NCBI RefSeq assembly: GCF_001458355.1 | Contig: NZ_CYSA01000007.1 | Coordinates: 188,501 to 252,500 of the forward strand | From: Thalassovita gelatinovora | Lineage (GTDB): Bacteria > Pseudomonadota > Alphaproteobacteria > Rhodobacterales > Rhodobacteraceae | Length of the DNA: 64,000 bases | Direction of reading: 5' to 3' | In this document: positions 33,558-42,591 of the stretch, one piece after another | How the letters are laid out: each line of letters begins with the position of its first letter | Numbering within the stretch: position 1 is the first letter of the stretch | Notes under the pieces: generated by a model | Told to the model about the DNA's origin: nothing | What the model saw: the letters and a program-made list of their open reading frames with translations, nothing else | Databases searched by the model: none | Program-made: the position numbers and the translations under genes

Positions 33558-33629
33558 ATAGTGGCTGATGCTTGCACCGGCAGGCCGGGACGGCCACAAT
33601 CGATTTGATGTCACTGAAAGGACCGCCCG

Positions 33630-34439
33630 ATGGATTTCATGTCGTTGATCTGGATTTTTGTCCTGCTTATGGTGCTGCAGCCGGTTCTGCAGAAAAAGGT
33701 GCAAGAGGCGATGCGCCAGCGCAAGATCGACGAAATTCAGCGCAAACGCGGATCGCGGGTGATCGTGTTGGTCCACCGGCAGGAAACCATGAGCATCCTT
33801 GGCATTCCGTTGATCCGTTATATCGATGTGCAAGACAGCGAACAGGTGTTGCGGGTGATCGACAATACCGATGATGACACCCCGATCGATTTTGTCGTGC
33901 ATACCCCGGGCGGTATGGTTCTGGCTGCGGTGCAGATCAGCCGGGCACTGAAGAAGCACAAGGCCGATGTGCGCATTCTGGTGCCGCATTATGCAATGTC
34001 GGGGGGGACTCTTCTTGCTTTGGCTGCGGATCAGATCGTGATGAACCGCCACGCGGTTCTGGGTCCGGTTGATCCGCAGTTGGGGCAACAACCCGCCGCT
34101 TCGATATTGGCGGCGGTGGCGAAGAAGCCGGTGAAAGACCTGGAAGACGCCACGCTGATCAATGCTGATATTGCGCAAAAAGCCATCGTTCAGGTTCGCA
34201 CTGAAGCCGAAGACCTGTTGGCCAGCCACATGGATGCCGCGCAGGCCAAGGAAGTCGCCAACAAGCTGGCGTCAGGCGTGTGGACCCACGATTACCCGAT
34301 TTCGGCCGAAGAAGCGCAGCAGATGGGGCTGCCGGTCAGCACCGACATGCCGATCGAAGTGATGGATCTGATGCGTCTTTATCCGCAGCCAGCCAATAAA
34401 CAGGGCGGGGTGGAATACCTGCCGCGCAAACACGGGTAA
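33630..34439 (+). CDS. Membrane-anchored Clp-fold serine protease (SDH-type, SppA-like)
   Basis: 269 residues. One N-terminal membrane helix (MSLIWIFVLLMVLQPVLQ) is followed by a charged segment and a crotonase/Clp fold. HTPGGMVLAA forms the oxyanion region and HYAMSGGTLLAL carries the probable nucleophile serine; this matches the 'serine dehydrogenase proteinase' family (PF01972). AVLGPVDPQLG is also conserved. Such proteins are thought to be membrane proteases related to signal peptide peptidase; the target is unknown. A GAAAGGA site precedes the start. It is followed 38 bases later by the YeeZ-like gene. Confidence 0.82.
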   Translation: MDFMSLIWIFVLLMVLQPVLQKKVQEAMRQRKIDEIQRKRGSRVIVLVHRQETMSILGIPLIRYIDVQDSEQVLRVIDNTDDDTPIDFVVHTPGGMVLAAVQISRALKKHKADVRILVPHYAMSGGTLLALAADQIVMNRHAVLGPVDPQLGQQPAASILAAVAKKPVKDLEDATLINADIAQKAIVQVRTEAEDLLASHMDAAQAKEVANKLASGVWTHDYPISAEEAQQMGLPVSTDMPIEVMDLMRLYPQPANKQGGVEYLPRKHG

Positions 34440-34477
34440 GCCCTGCCGTTTTCCAGATGAAGGCCCAGAGCGACCGC

Positions 34478-35332
34478 ATGACCAAGACATTGATTTCCTT
34501 TGGCCACGGCTATAGCGCCGCTGCGCTTGCCAAGCTGCTGATCCCGCAGGGATGGCGGGTGATCGGCACCACCCGCAAACCGGAAAAGTTCGAAAGCCTG
34601 CGCGCGGCAGGGGTGGACCCGGTGCAGTGGCCCGATACCGACCTGTCCCCGGTTCTGGATCAGGCCAGCCATTTGTTGATTTCCGCCGGGCCGGATGCCG
34701 ACGGTGATCCGGTGCTGCGGCTTTACCGCGATCAGATCGCGGCGCGGGCGGATCGGTTCGACTGGGTCGGGTATCTGTCGACCACCGGGGTTTACGGCGA
34801 TCATGGCGGCGATTGGGTCGACGAGTTTACCCCGCTGACCCCGGCCACCAAACGCGGCCAGATGCGGGTTGCCGCCGAAACGGAATGGCGCGGTATTGCC
34901 GGGTTGCCGCTGCATATTTTTCGGCTGGCGGGCATCTATGGCCCCGGTCGCGGTCCGTTTGCCAAGGTCCGAAACGGTACCGCGCGGCGGATCATCAAGG
35001 AAAATCAGGTGTTCAGCCGGATTCACGTCGAAGATATCGCGCAGGTACTGGAAGCGTCGATCCAAACCCCCAATCCGGGTGCGATTTATAACCTGTGCGA
35101 TGACGATCCAGCCCCCCCCGAAGACGTGATCGCCCATGCGGCAGAGTTGTTGCAGATGCCGGTGCCGCCCGCCATCCCGTTTGAAACGGCGGACATGACG
35201 CCGATGGCGCGCAGTTTCTATGCGGAATCGAAACGGGTGCGGAATGATCGCATCAAGACCGAATTGGGCATTCGGTTGAAATATCCCAGCTATCGCGATG
35301 GGTTGGCTGCGATGCTGACGACCGGGGGCTGA
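34478..35332 (+). CDS. YeeZ-like SDR/epimerase family protein
   Basis: 284 residues from the ATG at 34478 (an in-frame ATG at 34457 is possible). The N-terminal LISFGHGYSAAALAKLL is a variant of the Rossmann GxGxxG motif, typical of atypical SDR-a3 / YeeZ-type proteins. The YLSTTGVYGDHGGDWVDE and FRLAGIYGPGRGPF segments match the active-site and structural regions of NAD-dependent epimerases, though the classical YxxxK is not evident. The reaction is unknown. It lies between the membrane protease and the convergent dxs operon, separated from the latter by six bases. Confidence 0.78.
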   Translation: MTKTLISFGHGYSAAALAKLLIPQGWRVIGTTRKPEKFESLRAAGVDPVQWPDTDLSPVLDQASHLLISAGPDADGDPVLRLYRDQIAARADRFDWVGYLSTTGVYGDHGGDWVDEFTPLTPATKRGQMRVAAETEWRGIAGLPLHIFRLAGIYGPGRGPFAKVRNGTARRIIKENQVFSRIHVEDIAQVLEASIQTPNPGAIYNLCDDDPAPPEDVIAHAAELLQMPVPPAIPFETADMTPMARSFYAESKRVRNDRIKTELGIRLKYPSYRDGLAAMLTTGG

Positions 35333-35338
35333 TTCCGC

Positions 35339-35529
35339 TTATTTCGGCCCGATTGCAACCAGCGTCACCACCAGCAAGGCCACACCCATCGCCAGAGTGG
35401 CGTCAGAAGAGGACGACGCGGCTTCGGCGACGATGACTTCGGGTTCCATGATCGGTTCAGCGGATTGCCAGCCCAGAGGGGATTTGCACCAAGTGTCAGG
35501 CAAAGCGGCAGGACAGTCAGACGTTTCAT
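35339..35529 (-). pseudogene. Small exported/membrane protein interrupted by a frameshift
   Basis: The ATG at 35529 overlaps the dxs stop as ATGA and opens a convincing signal peptide, [20 protein letters not shown]. In this frame the sequence then degenerates and stops early. Shifting frame near 35468-35472 gives EPIMEPEVIVAEAASSSS and a C-terminal helix (LAMGVALLVVTLVAIGPK), which is how small roseobacter membrane proteins of this type continue. So a single-base loss probably breaks the gene, or it is a sequencing error. Intact length would be about 60 residues. The function of the family is unknown. Confidence 0.6.
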
Positions 35530-37454
35530 GCTCTTTTTTCTCCGATAGTAGCAATTCCAAGCGCATCAAGGACTTTGGCCTCGATATCGGACGCGCTCAA
35601 GCCCGCGACGTCATACATCACGTCGGGGGAGGCCTGATCGATGAAAATATCGGGCAGAACCATCGATCTGAACCGCAAACCGCTGTCGAAGACACCGTTT
35701 TCGGCCAGTAATTGCGCGACATGACTGCCAAAGCCGCCAATGGCGCCTTCTTCTATGGTGATCAGCGCTTCGTGATCATGGGCCAATGTCAGGATCAGAT
35801 CTTCGTCCAGCGGTTTTGCGAACCGGGCATCGGCCACGGTTGGTCTGATCCCTTTGGCGGTCAGGTTTTCACAGGCTTTCATCACCTCCTGCAACCTTGT
35901 GCCAAAAGACAGGATCGCGACCCGGCTGCCCTTTTGGATCATCCGGCCTTTGCCGATCTGCAACGGCGTGCCGCGTTCGGGCAGGTCGACCCCGACCCCT
36001 TCGCCGCGCGGATAGCGGAAAGCGATCGGCCCGTCATCATGCGCCGCAGCGGTGGCGACCATATGGACCAGTTCGGCTTCGTCGGCGGCGGCCATCACCA
36101 CCATGCCGGGCAGGTTGGCCAGAAAAGCGGTGTCAAAGCTGCCTGCATGGGTGGCACCGTCAGCGCCAACCAGACCGGCGCGGTCGATGGCAAAGCGCAC
36201 CGGCAGGCGTTGAATGGCGACATCATGCACCACCTGATCATAGCCGCGCTGCAAGAAGGTCGAATACATCGCGCAGAACGGTTTCAGCCCACCCGCAGCC
36301 AGAGCGGCGGAAAAGGTCACACCATGCTGTTCGGCGATACCGACATCGAAACAGCGGCTGGGATAGCGTTCGGCGAACAGGTTCAAACCGGTGCCGTCAG
36401 GCATCGCGGCGGTCACCGCGCAGATCTTGTCATCACGCGCCGCCAGATCCAACAACGCCTTGCCAAAGACGTTGGTGTAGCTGGGCGCGTTCGACGGTGC
36501 TTTTTTCTGTTCGCCGGTCAACACGTCGAATTTGGCGGTGGCATGACCGCGATCGCGGGCGCGTTCGGCTGGGGCATAGCCTTTGCCCTTCTTGGTCTGC
36601 ACATGGATCAGAACCGGCCCGGTGGCCCGCGCCTTGACCGTGCGTAGCACCGGCAGCAATTGGGTCATATCGTGGCCGTCGATTGGACCGATATAGGTAA
36701 AGCCCAGTTCTTCGAACAAGGTGCCGCCGATGGTCATGCCCTTGAGCATTTCCTTGGCCCGTTTAGCCCCTTCGCGGAACGGTTCGGGCAGCAGGCTAAC
36801 CGCGCCCTTGGCGGCGGCCTTGAAATCTTGAAACGGTTCGCCGGAATACAGCCGGTTCAGGTAATTCGACAACGCCCCCACCGGCGGGGCAATCGACATG
36901 TCATTGTCGTTCAGGATGACGAAAAGCCGCTTTTTCAGGTGGCCCGCGTTGTTCATCGCTTCGAACGCCATGCCCGCGCTCATCGACCCGTCGCCGATCA
37001 CCGCGATGGCGTCGCCCAGACCGCCTTCGGCGCTTCCGCCCAGATCACGCGCCACGGCAAACCCCAAAGCGGCAGAAATCGAGGTCGAGCTATGCGCCGC
37101 GCCGAACGGGTCATAGGGGCTTTCGCTGCGTTTGGTGAAGCCCGATAGCCCGCCTTGCTGCCGTATCGTGCGGATACGATCACGCCGCCCGGTCAGGATC
37201 TTGTGCGGATAGCTTTGATGGCTGACATCCCAGATCAGTTTGTCCTTGGGGGTGTCGAACACCGCGTGCAGGGCGACGGTCAGTTCGATCACGCCCAAGC
37301 CCGCGCCGAGATGGCCGCCGGTTTCCGACACCGCGCTGATGGTTTCGCTGCGCAATTCATCGGCAATCTGGCGCAGTTGCGGATCATTCAGCCGTTTCAG
37401 GTCGGACGGCTGATGGATTTCATCGAGCAACGGGGTTTTGGGTTTGTCTGGCAT
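35526..37454 (-). CDS. dxs: 1-deoxy-D-xylulose-5-phosphate synthase
   Basis: 642 residues, normal length. The thiamine diphosphate motif starts at [43 protein letters not shown] and [13 protein letters not shown] are further DXS blocks, and [17 protein letters not shown] occurs near the end. It condenses pyruvate and glyceraldehyde 3-phosphate in the first step of the non-mevalonate isoprenoid pathway. It follows ispA by 18 bases in the deacetylase-xseB-ispA-dxs operon, so precursor supply and chain elongation are expressed together. Confidence 0.96.
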   Translation of the reverse strand: MPDKPKTPLLDEIHQPSDLKRLNDPQLRQIADELRSETISAVSETGGHLGAGLGVIELTVALHAVFDTPKDKLIWDVSHQSYPHKILTGRRDRIRTIRQQGGLSGFTKRSESPYDPFGAAHSSTSISAALGFAVARDLGGSAEGGLGDAIAVIGDGSMSAGMAFEAMNNAGHLKKRLFVILNDNDMSIAPPVGALSNYLNRLYSGEPFQDFKAAAKGAVSLLPEPFREGAKRAKEMLKGMTIGGTLFEELGFTYIGPIDGHDMTQLLPVLRTVKARATGPVLIHVQTKKGKGYAPAERARDRGHATAKFDVLTGEQKKAPSNAPSYTNVFGKALLDLAARDDKICAVTAAMPDGTGLNLFAERYPSRCFDVGIAEQHGVTFSAALAAGGLKPFCAMYSTFLQRGYDQVVHDVAIQRLPVRFAIDRAGLVGADGATHAGSFDTAFLANLPGMVVMAAADEAELVHMVATAAAHDDGPIAFRYPRGEGVGVDLPERGTPLQIGKGRMIQKGSRVAILSFGTRLQEVMKACENLTAKGIRPTVADARFAKPLDEDLILTLAHDHEALITIEEGAIGGFGSHVAQLLAENGVFDSGLRFRSMVLPDIFIDQASPDVMYDVAGLSASDIEAKVLDALGIATIGEKRA

Positions 37455-37472
37455 TGGCCCCCTCCGGGGAGT

Positions 37473-38342
37473 TTAGCTTTGCCGCGCAATAACGAAACGG
37501 GCGGCGTCCCGCAAGCTTTCGGCGGCGTCACCGTAGATATCCAACGCGGTGTGAGCCTGTTCGATCAGTTCGGCAGCACGGGCGCGGGCACCGTCCAGAC
37601 CCAGCAGCGACACGAAAGTGGCCTTGCCCGCCTTTTCGTCCTTTTGCAGCCTTTTGCCAGCGGTTTCTTCATCACCCGTTACATCCAAGATGTCATCGGC
37701 GATCTGAAAGGCAAGCCCTAACGCCTGCGCATAGGTGCGCAGCGGCGTCGCATCGGCCCCGGCCAGAACCGGCCCGGCGGCGGCGGACCATTCGATCAGT
37801 GCCCCGGTTTTCCCCGCCTGCAATGCGGTAATCTGATCCAGCGTCAACGGGTCTGGCGCGGTTTCTGCGGCGATATCAAGCGCCTGTCCCAAAACCATAC
37901 CTTCGGCACCGACGGCGCGGGCAAGGCCCAGAACCAGATCGACGCGCACGGCGGCATCGGGCGAACATTCGGGACGGGCCAGCAATTCAAACGCGAGCGT
38001 CTGCAACGCATCCCCGGCCAGTACGGCGGTGGCCTGATCCCACTGGATATGCACCGTGGGCAGTCCCCGGCGCAGATCGTCGTCATCCATGCAGGGCAGG
38101 TCGTCATGCACAAGTGAATAGGCATGCAAAGCCTCGACCGCGGCGGCGGGCCAGATCGCCTGTTGCGGTGCAATGCCGTGCAGCCGCGCCGTTTCCAATA
38201 CCAGAAAGGCGCGCAGGCGTTTGCCGCCGGTGCTGGCATAGCGCATCGCCTGCACCACGGGCAGATCGCCCATCGGTGCGATGACGGCATCCAGATGCGC
38301 CTGCACCTGCTGCGCAGTGTCTTTCAAACGGGTTTCGAACAC
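37473..38342 (-). CDS. ispA: Farnesyl diphosphate synthase-type polyprenyl synthase
   Basis: 289 residues. The first aspartate-rich motif is DDLPCMDDDDLRRG and the second is FQIADDILDVTGD; GGKRLRAFLVLE and GKTGALIEWSAA are also conserved. Length and the insertion of two residues in the first motif fit bacterial farnesyl diphosphate synthase (IspA), which joins C5 units to C15. It lies between xseB and dxs, immediately after the xseB stop, an arrangement common in proteobacteria. Confidence 0.9.
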   Translation of the reverse strand: MFETRLKDTAQQVQAHLDAVIAPMGDLPVVQAMRYASTGGKRLRAFLVLETARLHGIAPQQAIWPAAAVEALHAYSLVHDDLPCMDDDDLRRGLPTVHIQWDQATAVLAGDALQTLAFELLARPECSPDAAVRVDLVLGLARAVGAEGMVLGQALDIAAETAPDPLTLDQITALQAGKTGALIEWSAAAGPVLAGADATPLRTYAQALGLAFQIADDILDVTGDEETAGKRLQKDEKAGKATFVSLLGLDGARARAAELIEQAHTALDIYGDAAESLRDAARFVIARQS

Positions 38343-38585
38343 TTACAGACCTTCGACCGGCTTCAATCCTGTCGGGTTTCCGTCCCCGTCAAGGGTGATC
38401 GCGGCAACCTTTTCTTCGGCTTCTTTCAGCTTGGTTTCGCAGCGCTTCTTCAATTCAGCACCGCGTTCATAGAGCTTGATGGAATCGTCGAGCGCGACAT
38501 CGCCGCGTTCCAGTTGACCCACAACCTGTTCCAGCTCTTTCATCGCGTCTTCGAAGCTCATTTCGCCGACGGGTTTATCGCTCAT
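38343..38585 (-). CDS. xseB: Exodeoxyribonuclease VII small subunit
   Basis: 80 residues, the usual size. MSFEDAMKELEQVVGQLERGDVALDDSIKLYERGAEL is the characteristic helical hairpin of XseB (positions about 8-45). It partners the large subunit XseA, which is not in this window, to degrade single-stranded DNA. The position directly before ispA is the classic synteny. The ATG overlaps the stop of the deacetylase gene. Confidence 0.93.
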   Translation of the reverse strand: MSDKPVGEMSFEDAMKELEQVVGQLERGDVALDDSIKLYERGAELKKRCETKLKEAEEKVAAITLDGDGNPTGLKPVEGL

Positions 38586-39511
38586 GCGCCCTTCTCCATC
38601 AAAACCTGAACATGCGCGGCGGTCGAAGCCGCCAGCGCCGTCAGATCATATCCGCCCTCCAAAGTCGAGACAACGCGGCCCGCGCAATGTCGTAAAGCCA
38701 GATCGCAGAGATGTTCGGTAATCCAAGTATAATCGTCCACTTCCCATTCCAGCTGTGCCAGCGGATCGGCGCTGTGGGCATCGAAGCCGGCGGAAATCAG
38801 GATCAGTTCGGGTTTGAATGCTTCGATCATCGGAAACACCTGACGCACATACATGTTGCGCATTTCCAAGCCGCCGGTTTGCGGCGCCAAGGGCAGGTTC
38901 ACGATCTGATCGTATTTTCCGCGTTCGGATTCGGTGCCGGTACCGGGCCAAAGCGGCGACTGGTGCGAGGAAAAGAACAGAACCTTGTCATCGGTCCACA
39001 GCAATTCTTGGGTACCATTGCCGTGATGCACGTCGAAATCCACGATCACCACCCGGGTCACCCCATGCGCCATGATCGCGTGTTTCGCGGCAATGGCGAC
39101 GGTCCCGAACAGGCAGAACCCCATCGGGGTTTCACGTTCGGCATGATGGCCGGGCGGGCGGCAGGCGACAAAGGCATTGGCCACTTCGCCGGTCATCACC
39201 GCATCGATTGCGGCACAAGTACCACCAACGGCGCGGCGCGCGGCTTGCAATGATCCCGGTGACATGAAGGTGTCTTCATCCAGCGCGATACAGCCTTGCT
39301 GTGGTTCCGCCGCCGCGATCCGGTCGATATAGCTTTGCGGGTGGCACAGACCGATCAGCCGATCCGGCGCAACCGGCGCGTCGCGCCGATCCAGTGCGGT
39401 AAACCCCTGCAAGGCCTCTGTCACGGATTGCAGCCGGCCAACCTGTTCGGCATGGCCGGTCGGTGTCTGATGTTTCAGGCAATCCGAATGCGTATAGAAG
39501 GCCGTCGTCAT
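38582..39511 (-). CDS. Histone deacetylase-family protein (acetylpolyamine/acetoin type)
   Basis: 309 residues. The catalytic CRPPGHHAERE pair of histidines, the metal-binding DFDVHHGNGTQ and the later ISAGFDAHSADPL are all intact, so the protein should be an active zinc-dependent deacetylase. Bacterial members remove acetyl groups from small molecules such as acetylpolyamines or from proteins; the substrate here is unknown. It opens the xseB-ispA-dxs operon, overlapping xseB by four bases. A link to the polyamine genes 3 kb away is only a suggestion. Confidence 0.88.
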   Translation of the reverse strand: MTTAFYTHSDCLKHQTPTGHAEQVGRLQSVTEALQGFTALDRRDAPVAPDRLIGLCHPQSYIDRIAAAEPQQGCIALDEDTFMSPGSLQAARRAVGGTCAAIDAVMTGEVANAFVACRPPGHHAERETPMGFCLFGTVAIAAKHAIMAHGVTRVVIVDFDVHHGNGTQELLWTDDKVLFFSSHQSPLWPGTGTESERGKYDQIVNLPLAPQTGGLEMRNMYVRQVFPMIEAFKPELILISAGFDAHSADPLAQLEWEVDDYTWITEHLCDLALRHCAGRVVSTLEGGYDLTALAASTAAHVQVLMEKGA

Positions 39512-39548
39512 TTCCCCCCCTTAGCGCGATCCGCGACGCGGTTTTGCA

Positions 39549-40046
39549 CTATTGCGAATCCTGGCATGCAATCGCTTCTTCCAGCGCGACCATGGATCCA
39601 CCAAGTTCGATCGACATGACTTCGCCGTTATCGTTATACAGGGTCAGCGTGTATTTCGAAGCCAGATCCCACAGGAAATCTTCGCTGTCGAAATAGATAT
39701 CGGCCCCCGGCATGCCGTTCAGATAGATCCCCGTCGCTTCGCCTTCATAGCTCTGTCCGTCGAGATCAAAGCTGATGTCGTATTGCGCGCCTTCTTCGAT
39801 CCCGCCCCAATTGTCATGGAACGCGGTCAGGTAGGCGGACTCTTCGTTCAGATCGAAACCGATCCGAACCAACACGCCGTTGTCATACTCGGCCTGAATC
39901 AGGCAGCCATTGCCCAGCGTTGGATCGATCATTATATCCCAACCGCCGGCTTCGCCCCAATATTCCAGATCAGCCGCCGGCGCCATCACCGGGGCGGTCA
40001 AGGCAACGACAACTGTCATCGCCGAAAGAGTTTTAAACAAGTCCAT
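39549..40046 (-). CDS. Secreted protein of unknown function
   Basis: 165 residues. A signal peptide (LSAMTVVVALTAPVMAPAA) is followed by an acidic, tryptophan- and tyrosine-rich beta-type domain (LEYWGEAGGWDIMIDPTLGNGCLIQAEY, SAYLTAFHDNWGGIEEG). Two cysteines, one early (GNGC) and one at the end (AIAC), could form a disulfide. I recognise no family with certainty. It lies between the petR regulator and the deacetylase operon, with gaps of about 150 and 37 bases; it may be transcribed alone or with the deacetylase operon. Confidence 0.65.
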   Translation of the reverse strand: MDLFKTLSAMTVVVALTAPVMAPAADLEYWGEAGGWDIMIDPTLGNGCLIQAEYDNGVLVRIGFDLNEESAYLTAFHDNWGGIEEGAQYDISFDLDGQSYEGEATGIYLNGMPGADIYFDSEDFLWDLASKYTLTLYNDNGEVMSIELGGSMVALEEAIACQDSQ

Positions 40047-40198
40047 TGTCGCTCTCTATCTGTTCGCAGTCGTTTTGATTCTGCGTTGGTAACTCTTGCG
40101 CGTGAAAGCTAGCACAATTCTTCCAGAAACAAGGCGTTATTCGGTCGGTCCGGACGCAATCCCAGATGCTGAAGCGACGACTCAACCGGGTCGCCCGG

Positions 40199-40900
40199 TC
40201 AATCGGGTGCCAACATGTATCCCGCACCCCGCACGGTTTGCAGATACCGCGGCTGTTTCGGGTCATGTTCGATCTTGCGGCGCAGCCGGGTGATTTGGAC
40301 GTCGACCGCACGTTCCTGCGCCTGACCATGATCGCGGCCCAGATCTTCGACCAGATTGGCCCGGCTGATCGGTTCGCCGGGGCGGGCAGCAAAGATTTTC
40401 ATCAGCTGGTTTTCGGTCGCGGTCAACCGTACCAATTCGCTGTCGCGCCATAATTCGCCCCGGTCGACATCGTAGCGGATCGGCCCCAGCGACAGAACCT
40501 TCGGGGCGGTATCTTCAGGCGTCAGCGCCGGCATCCGCCGCAGGATGGCATTGATCCGCAGCAACAATTCCTTGGGTTCGAACGGTTTGGACAGGTAATC
40601 GTCCGCCCCGGCTTCCAACCCTGAAATCCGGTCTTCGGTTTCACCCTTGGCCGTCAGCAGCAGGATCGGTGTGGTGATCGTCTGGCGCAGATCCCGGGTC
40701 AGGCTGATGCCGTCTTCGCCCGGCATCATCACGTCCAACACGATCAGATCGAAATCCAATCCTGACAGCAATCGACGTGCATGTGCCGCATCGCGTGCCG
40801 AAGAGACCAGAAACCCATTGCGGATCAGGAATTTTTGCAGCAACCCGCGAATGCGTTCATCGTCGTCGACGATCAATAGATGGGCATCGACATCGTTCAT
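40199..40900 (-). CDS. petR: OmpR-family response regulator, PetR type
   Basis: 233 residues. The receiver domain has the acidic pair (VDDDER), the phosphorylated Asp in LIVLDVMMPGEDG and the Lys in LSKPFEPKEL. The C-terminal winged helix (about 135-230) ends in ITRLRRKIEHDPKQPRYLQTVRGAGYML. In Rhodobacter capsulatus a MarR-type gene and this type of regulator stand together as petP-petR next to the cytochrome bc1 genes, and petR is needed for growth there. Here the pair is kept but no bc1 genes and no histidine kinase are adjacent. It overlaps petP by ATGA. Confidence 0.8.
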   Translation of the reverse strand: MNDVDAHLLIVDDDERIRGLLQKFLIRNGFLVSSARDAAHARRLLSGLDFDLIVLDVMMPGEDGISLTRDLRQTITTPILLLTAKGETEDRISGLEAGADDYLSKPFEPKELLLRINAILRRMPALTPEDTAPKVLSLGPIRYDVDRGELWRDSELVRLTATENQLMKIFAARPGEPISRANLVEDLGRDHGQAQERAVDVQITRLRRKIEHDPKQPRYLQTVRGAGYMLAPD

Positions 40901-41394
40901 GCGCCATTTTCCTTGATAGCATGGTATTTGCGGCGCATTTCGGCATCCATCATCGCTTCCAAAACCTGCCGGAACCCGGCCACCGCCTGTGGCCCTGCGG
41001 CACGGTACGCCGCCCGCATACGGGCGCGTTGGGCATCGGACAATTTGCGTTCTAATTCGTGCCCTGCATCTGTCAGGTACAGGTGGCGTTCGCGTTTATC
41101 GGCCTTGCCGACACGGCTTTCCACCAAACCGTCTTCGATCAATGTGCGCAACACCCGGTTCAACGATTGTTTGGTTACCCCCAGCAGCACCAGCAGATTG
41201 TTGACCGTGGTGCCAGGGGCGCGGTTGATGAAATGAATCGCCCGATGATGCGCCCGACCATAGGCCATGCTGGCCAAGATGCGATCGGGATCGGCGGTAA
41301 AGCCGCGATAGGCGAAAAACATCGCCTCGATTCCCTGCCGCAACTGTTCGTCGGTCAGAAAAAGAAGTTTTTCACCCGTGGTCACATCCGCCAT
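40897..41394 (-). CDS. petP: MarR-family transcriptional regulator, PetP type
   Basis: 165 residues. The winged helix-turn-helix is visible in TVNNLLVLLGVTKQSLNRVLRTLIEDGLV followed by the wing KADKRERHLYLTDAGHELE. The flanking helices form the MarR dimerisation region. Its four-base overlap with a PetR-like response regulator matches the Rhodobacter petP-petR pair. A 19-bp palindrome lies 47 bases upstream of its start, between a possible -35 and -10, so it may repress its own operon. A ligand is not known. Confidence 0.78.
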   Translation of the reverse strand: MADVTTGEKLLFLTDEQLRQGIEAMFFAYRGFTADPDRILASMAYGRAHHRAIHFINRAPGTTVNNLLVLLGVTKQSLNRVLRTLIEDGLVESRVGKADKRERHLYLTDAGHELERKLSDAQRARMRAAYRAAGPQAVAGFRQVLEAMMDAEMRRKYHAIKENGA

Positions 41395-41440
41395 AAATAT
41401 CCCCCGGAATTCATCAATATGCCCGCAATACGGGCAGCTT

Positions 41441-41475
41441 AAGTCAGTCTTATTGACTTTCCAAGATCAACTTGG
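41441..41475. promoter_or_regulatory. Operator-like palindromes between petP and ilvE
   Basis: AAGTCAGTCTTATTGACTT (41441-41459) has two 8-base half-sites, AAGTCAGT and AAGTCAAT inverted, around CTT. On the minus strand it falls between TTGGAA and TAAGCT spaced 17 bases, a plausible petPR promoter. A second repeat, CCAAG-ATCAA-CTTGG (41461-41475), follows at once. Typical size for MarR binding. Confidence 0.5.
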
Positions 41476-41567
41476 TACCGAATCGCAGTTTTCGCGCAAT
41501 ATTATGTCCGTTTCGGACCGAAGATGCGCAATATTTGCAAAGGCGCGTAGGCGCAGGAGGACGGGAT

Positions 41568-42434
41568 ATGGCCGGATACGATGATCGCGACGGTAAAATC
41601 TGGATGAACGGCAAACTGGTGGACTGGCGCGATGCCAAGGTCCACGTGCTGACCCATGCCCTGCATTACGCGTCGTCGGTGTTCGAAGGCGAACGCTGCT
41701 ATAATGGGACCATCTTTAAAAGTGTTCAGCACTCCGAGCGGCTGCGCAATTCCGCCAACCTGCTGGATTTCGACGTGCCCTATTCGGTGGAGGAGCTGGA
41801 AAAGGCCAAATACGACGTGTTGACCGCCAATGGCTGGACCGATGCCTATGTCCGCGCCATCGCTTGGCGCGGCGCGGGCGAAGACATGGGCGTGGCATCG
41901 CGCAACAACCCGGTTCAGGTTGCCGTCGCGGCCTGGGAATGGGGCAATTACTATGGTGACGCCAAGATGAAAGGTGCCAAACTGGACATCGCCAAATGGC
42001 GCCGCCCCGATCCGGCCACCATCCCCTGCGAAGCCAAGGCTGCCGGGCTTTACATGATTTGTACCATGTCAAAACACGCCGCCGAAGACAAAGGCTGTTC
42101 CGACGCGATGATGTTCGATTATCGTGGCTATGTCGCAGAAGCCACCGGCGCCAATATCTTCTTCGTCAAGAACGGCGAAGTGCATACGCCGAAACCCGAC
42201 TGTTTCCTCAATGGCATCACCCGCCAGACCGTGATCGGCATGCTGAAAGAACGCGGCATCACAGTGACCGAGCGCCACATCATGCCTGAAGAGCTGGAAA
42301 GCTTCGAGCAATGCTGGTTGACCGGCACCGCCGCCGAAGTCACCCCGGTCGGCCAGATCGGCGATTACAAGTTCGAAGTCGGTGCGCTGACCCGCGACAT
42401 TTCGGAAAGCTATGAAAAGCTGGTGCGCAGCTGA
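41568..42434 (+). CDS. ilvE: Branched-chain amino acid aminotransferase
   Basis: 288 residues. The active-site region VLTHALHYASSVFEGERCYNG, with the Arg/Tyr sites, and the PLP fold segment ATGANIFFVKNGEVHTP identify a class IV aminotransferase of the IlvE type; GDYKFEVGALTRDISESYEKL is the typical C-terminus. It interconverts leucine, isoleucine and valine with their keto acids. The ATG at 41568 has AGGAGG upstream; the longer frame from 41472 is rejected. It is divergent from petP, and its transcript runs into a GC-rich hairpin array. Confidence 0.92.
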   Translation: MAGYDDRDGKIWMNGKLVDWRDAKVHVLTHALHYASSVFEGERCYNGTIFKSVQHSERLRNSANLLDFDVPYSVEELEKAKYDVLTANGWTDAYVRAIAWRGAGEDMGVASRNNPVQVAVAAWEWGNYYGDAKMKGAKLDIAKWRRPDPATIPCEAKAAGLYMICTMSKHAAEDKGCSDAMMFDYRGYVAEATGANIFFVKNGEVHTPKPDCFLNGITRQTVIGMLKERGITVTERHIMPEELESFEQCWLTGTAAEVTPVGQIGDYKFEVGALTRDISESYEKLVRS

Positions 42435-42468
42435 TCAACCGGCGTAACCGGCCCTCGTTCTTCTGTTC

Positions 42469-42568
42469 ACAAATATCCCGGGGGCGGTGCGCACCGCGCG
42501 GCGGGGGCAGCGCCCCCTCTGCTTCGCCCAAGGGGCGAAGCGCATCCTGCGCGCGCCGTCAGGCGCGC
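42469..42568. repeat. GC-rich intergenic hairpin array (copy 1 of a Rhodobacterales-type repeat)
   Basis: Four hairpins in a row: GCGGTGCGCACCGC (42484-42497), GGGGGCAGCGCCCCC (42503-42517), GCTTCGCCC/GGGGCGAAGC (42521-42541) and GCGCGCC-GTCA-GGCGCGC (42551-42568), after AAATATCCCGGGGG. It lies between the converging ilvE and potC genes and could stop both transcripts. A related copy is at 62511-62558. Confidence 0.75.
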
Positions 42569-42591
42569 ACAATCAAGTCACGTCAGGCACT

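Noticed and set aside
40199-41394. Classical two-component system
   Set aside because: The response regulator has no adjacent histidine kinase; its partner gene is of MarR type.
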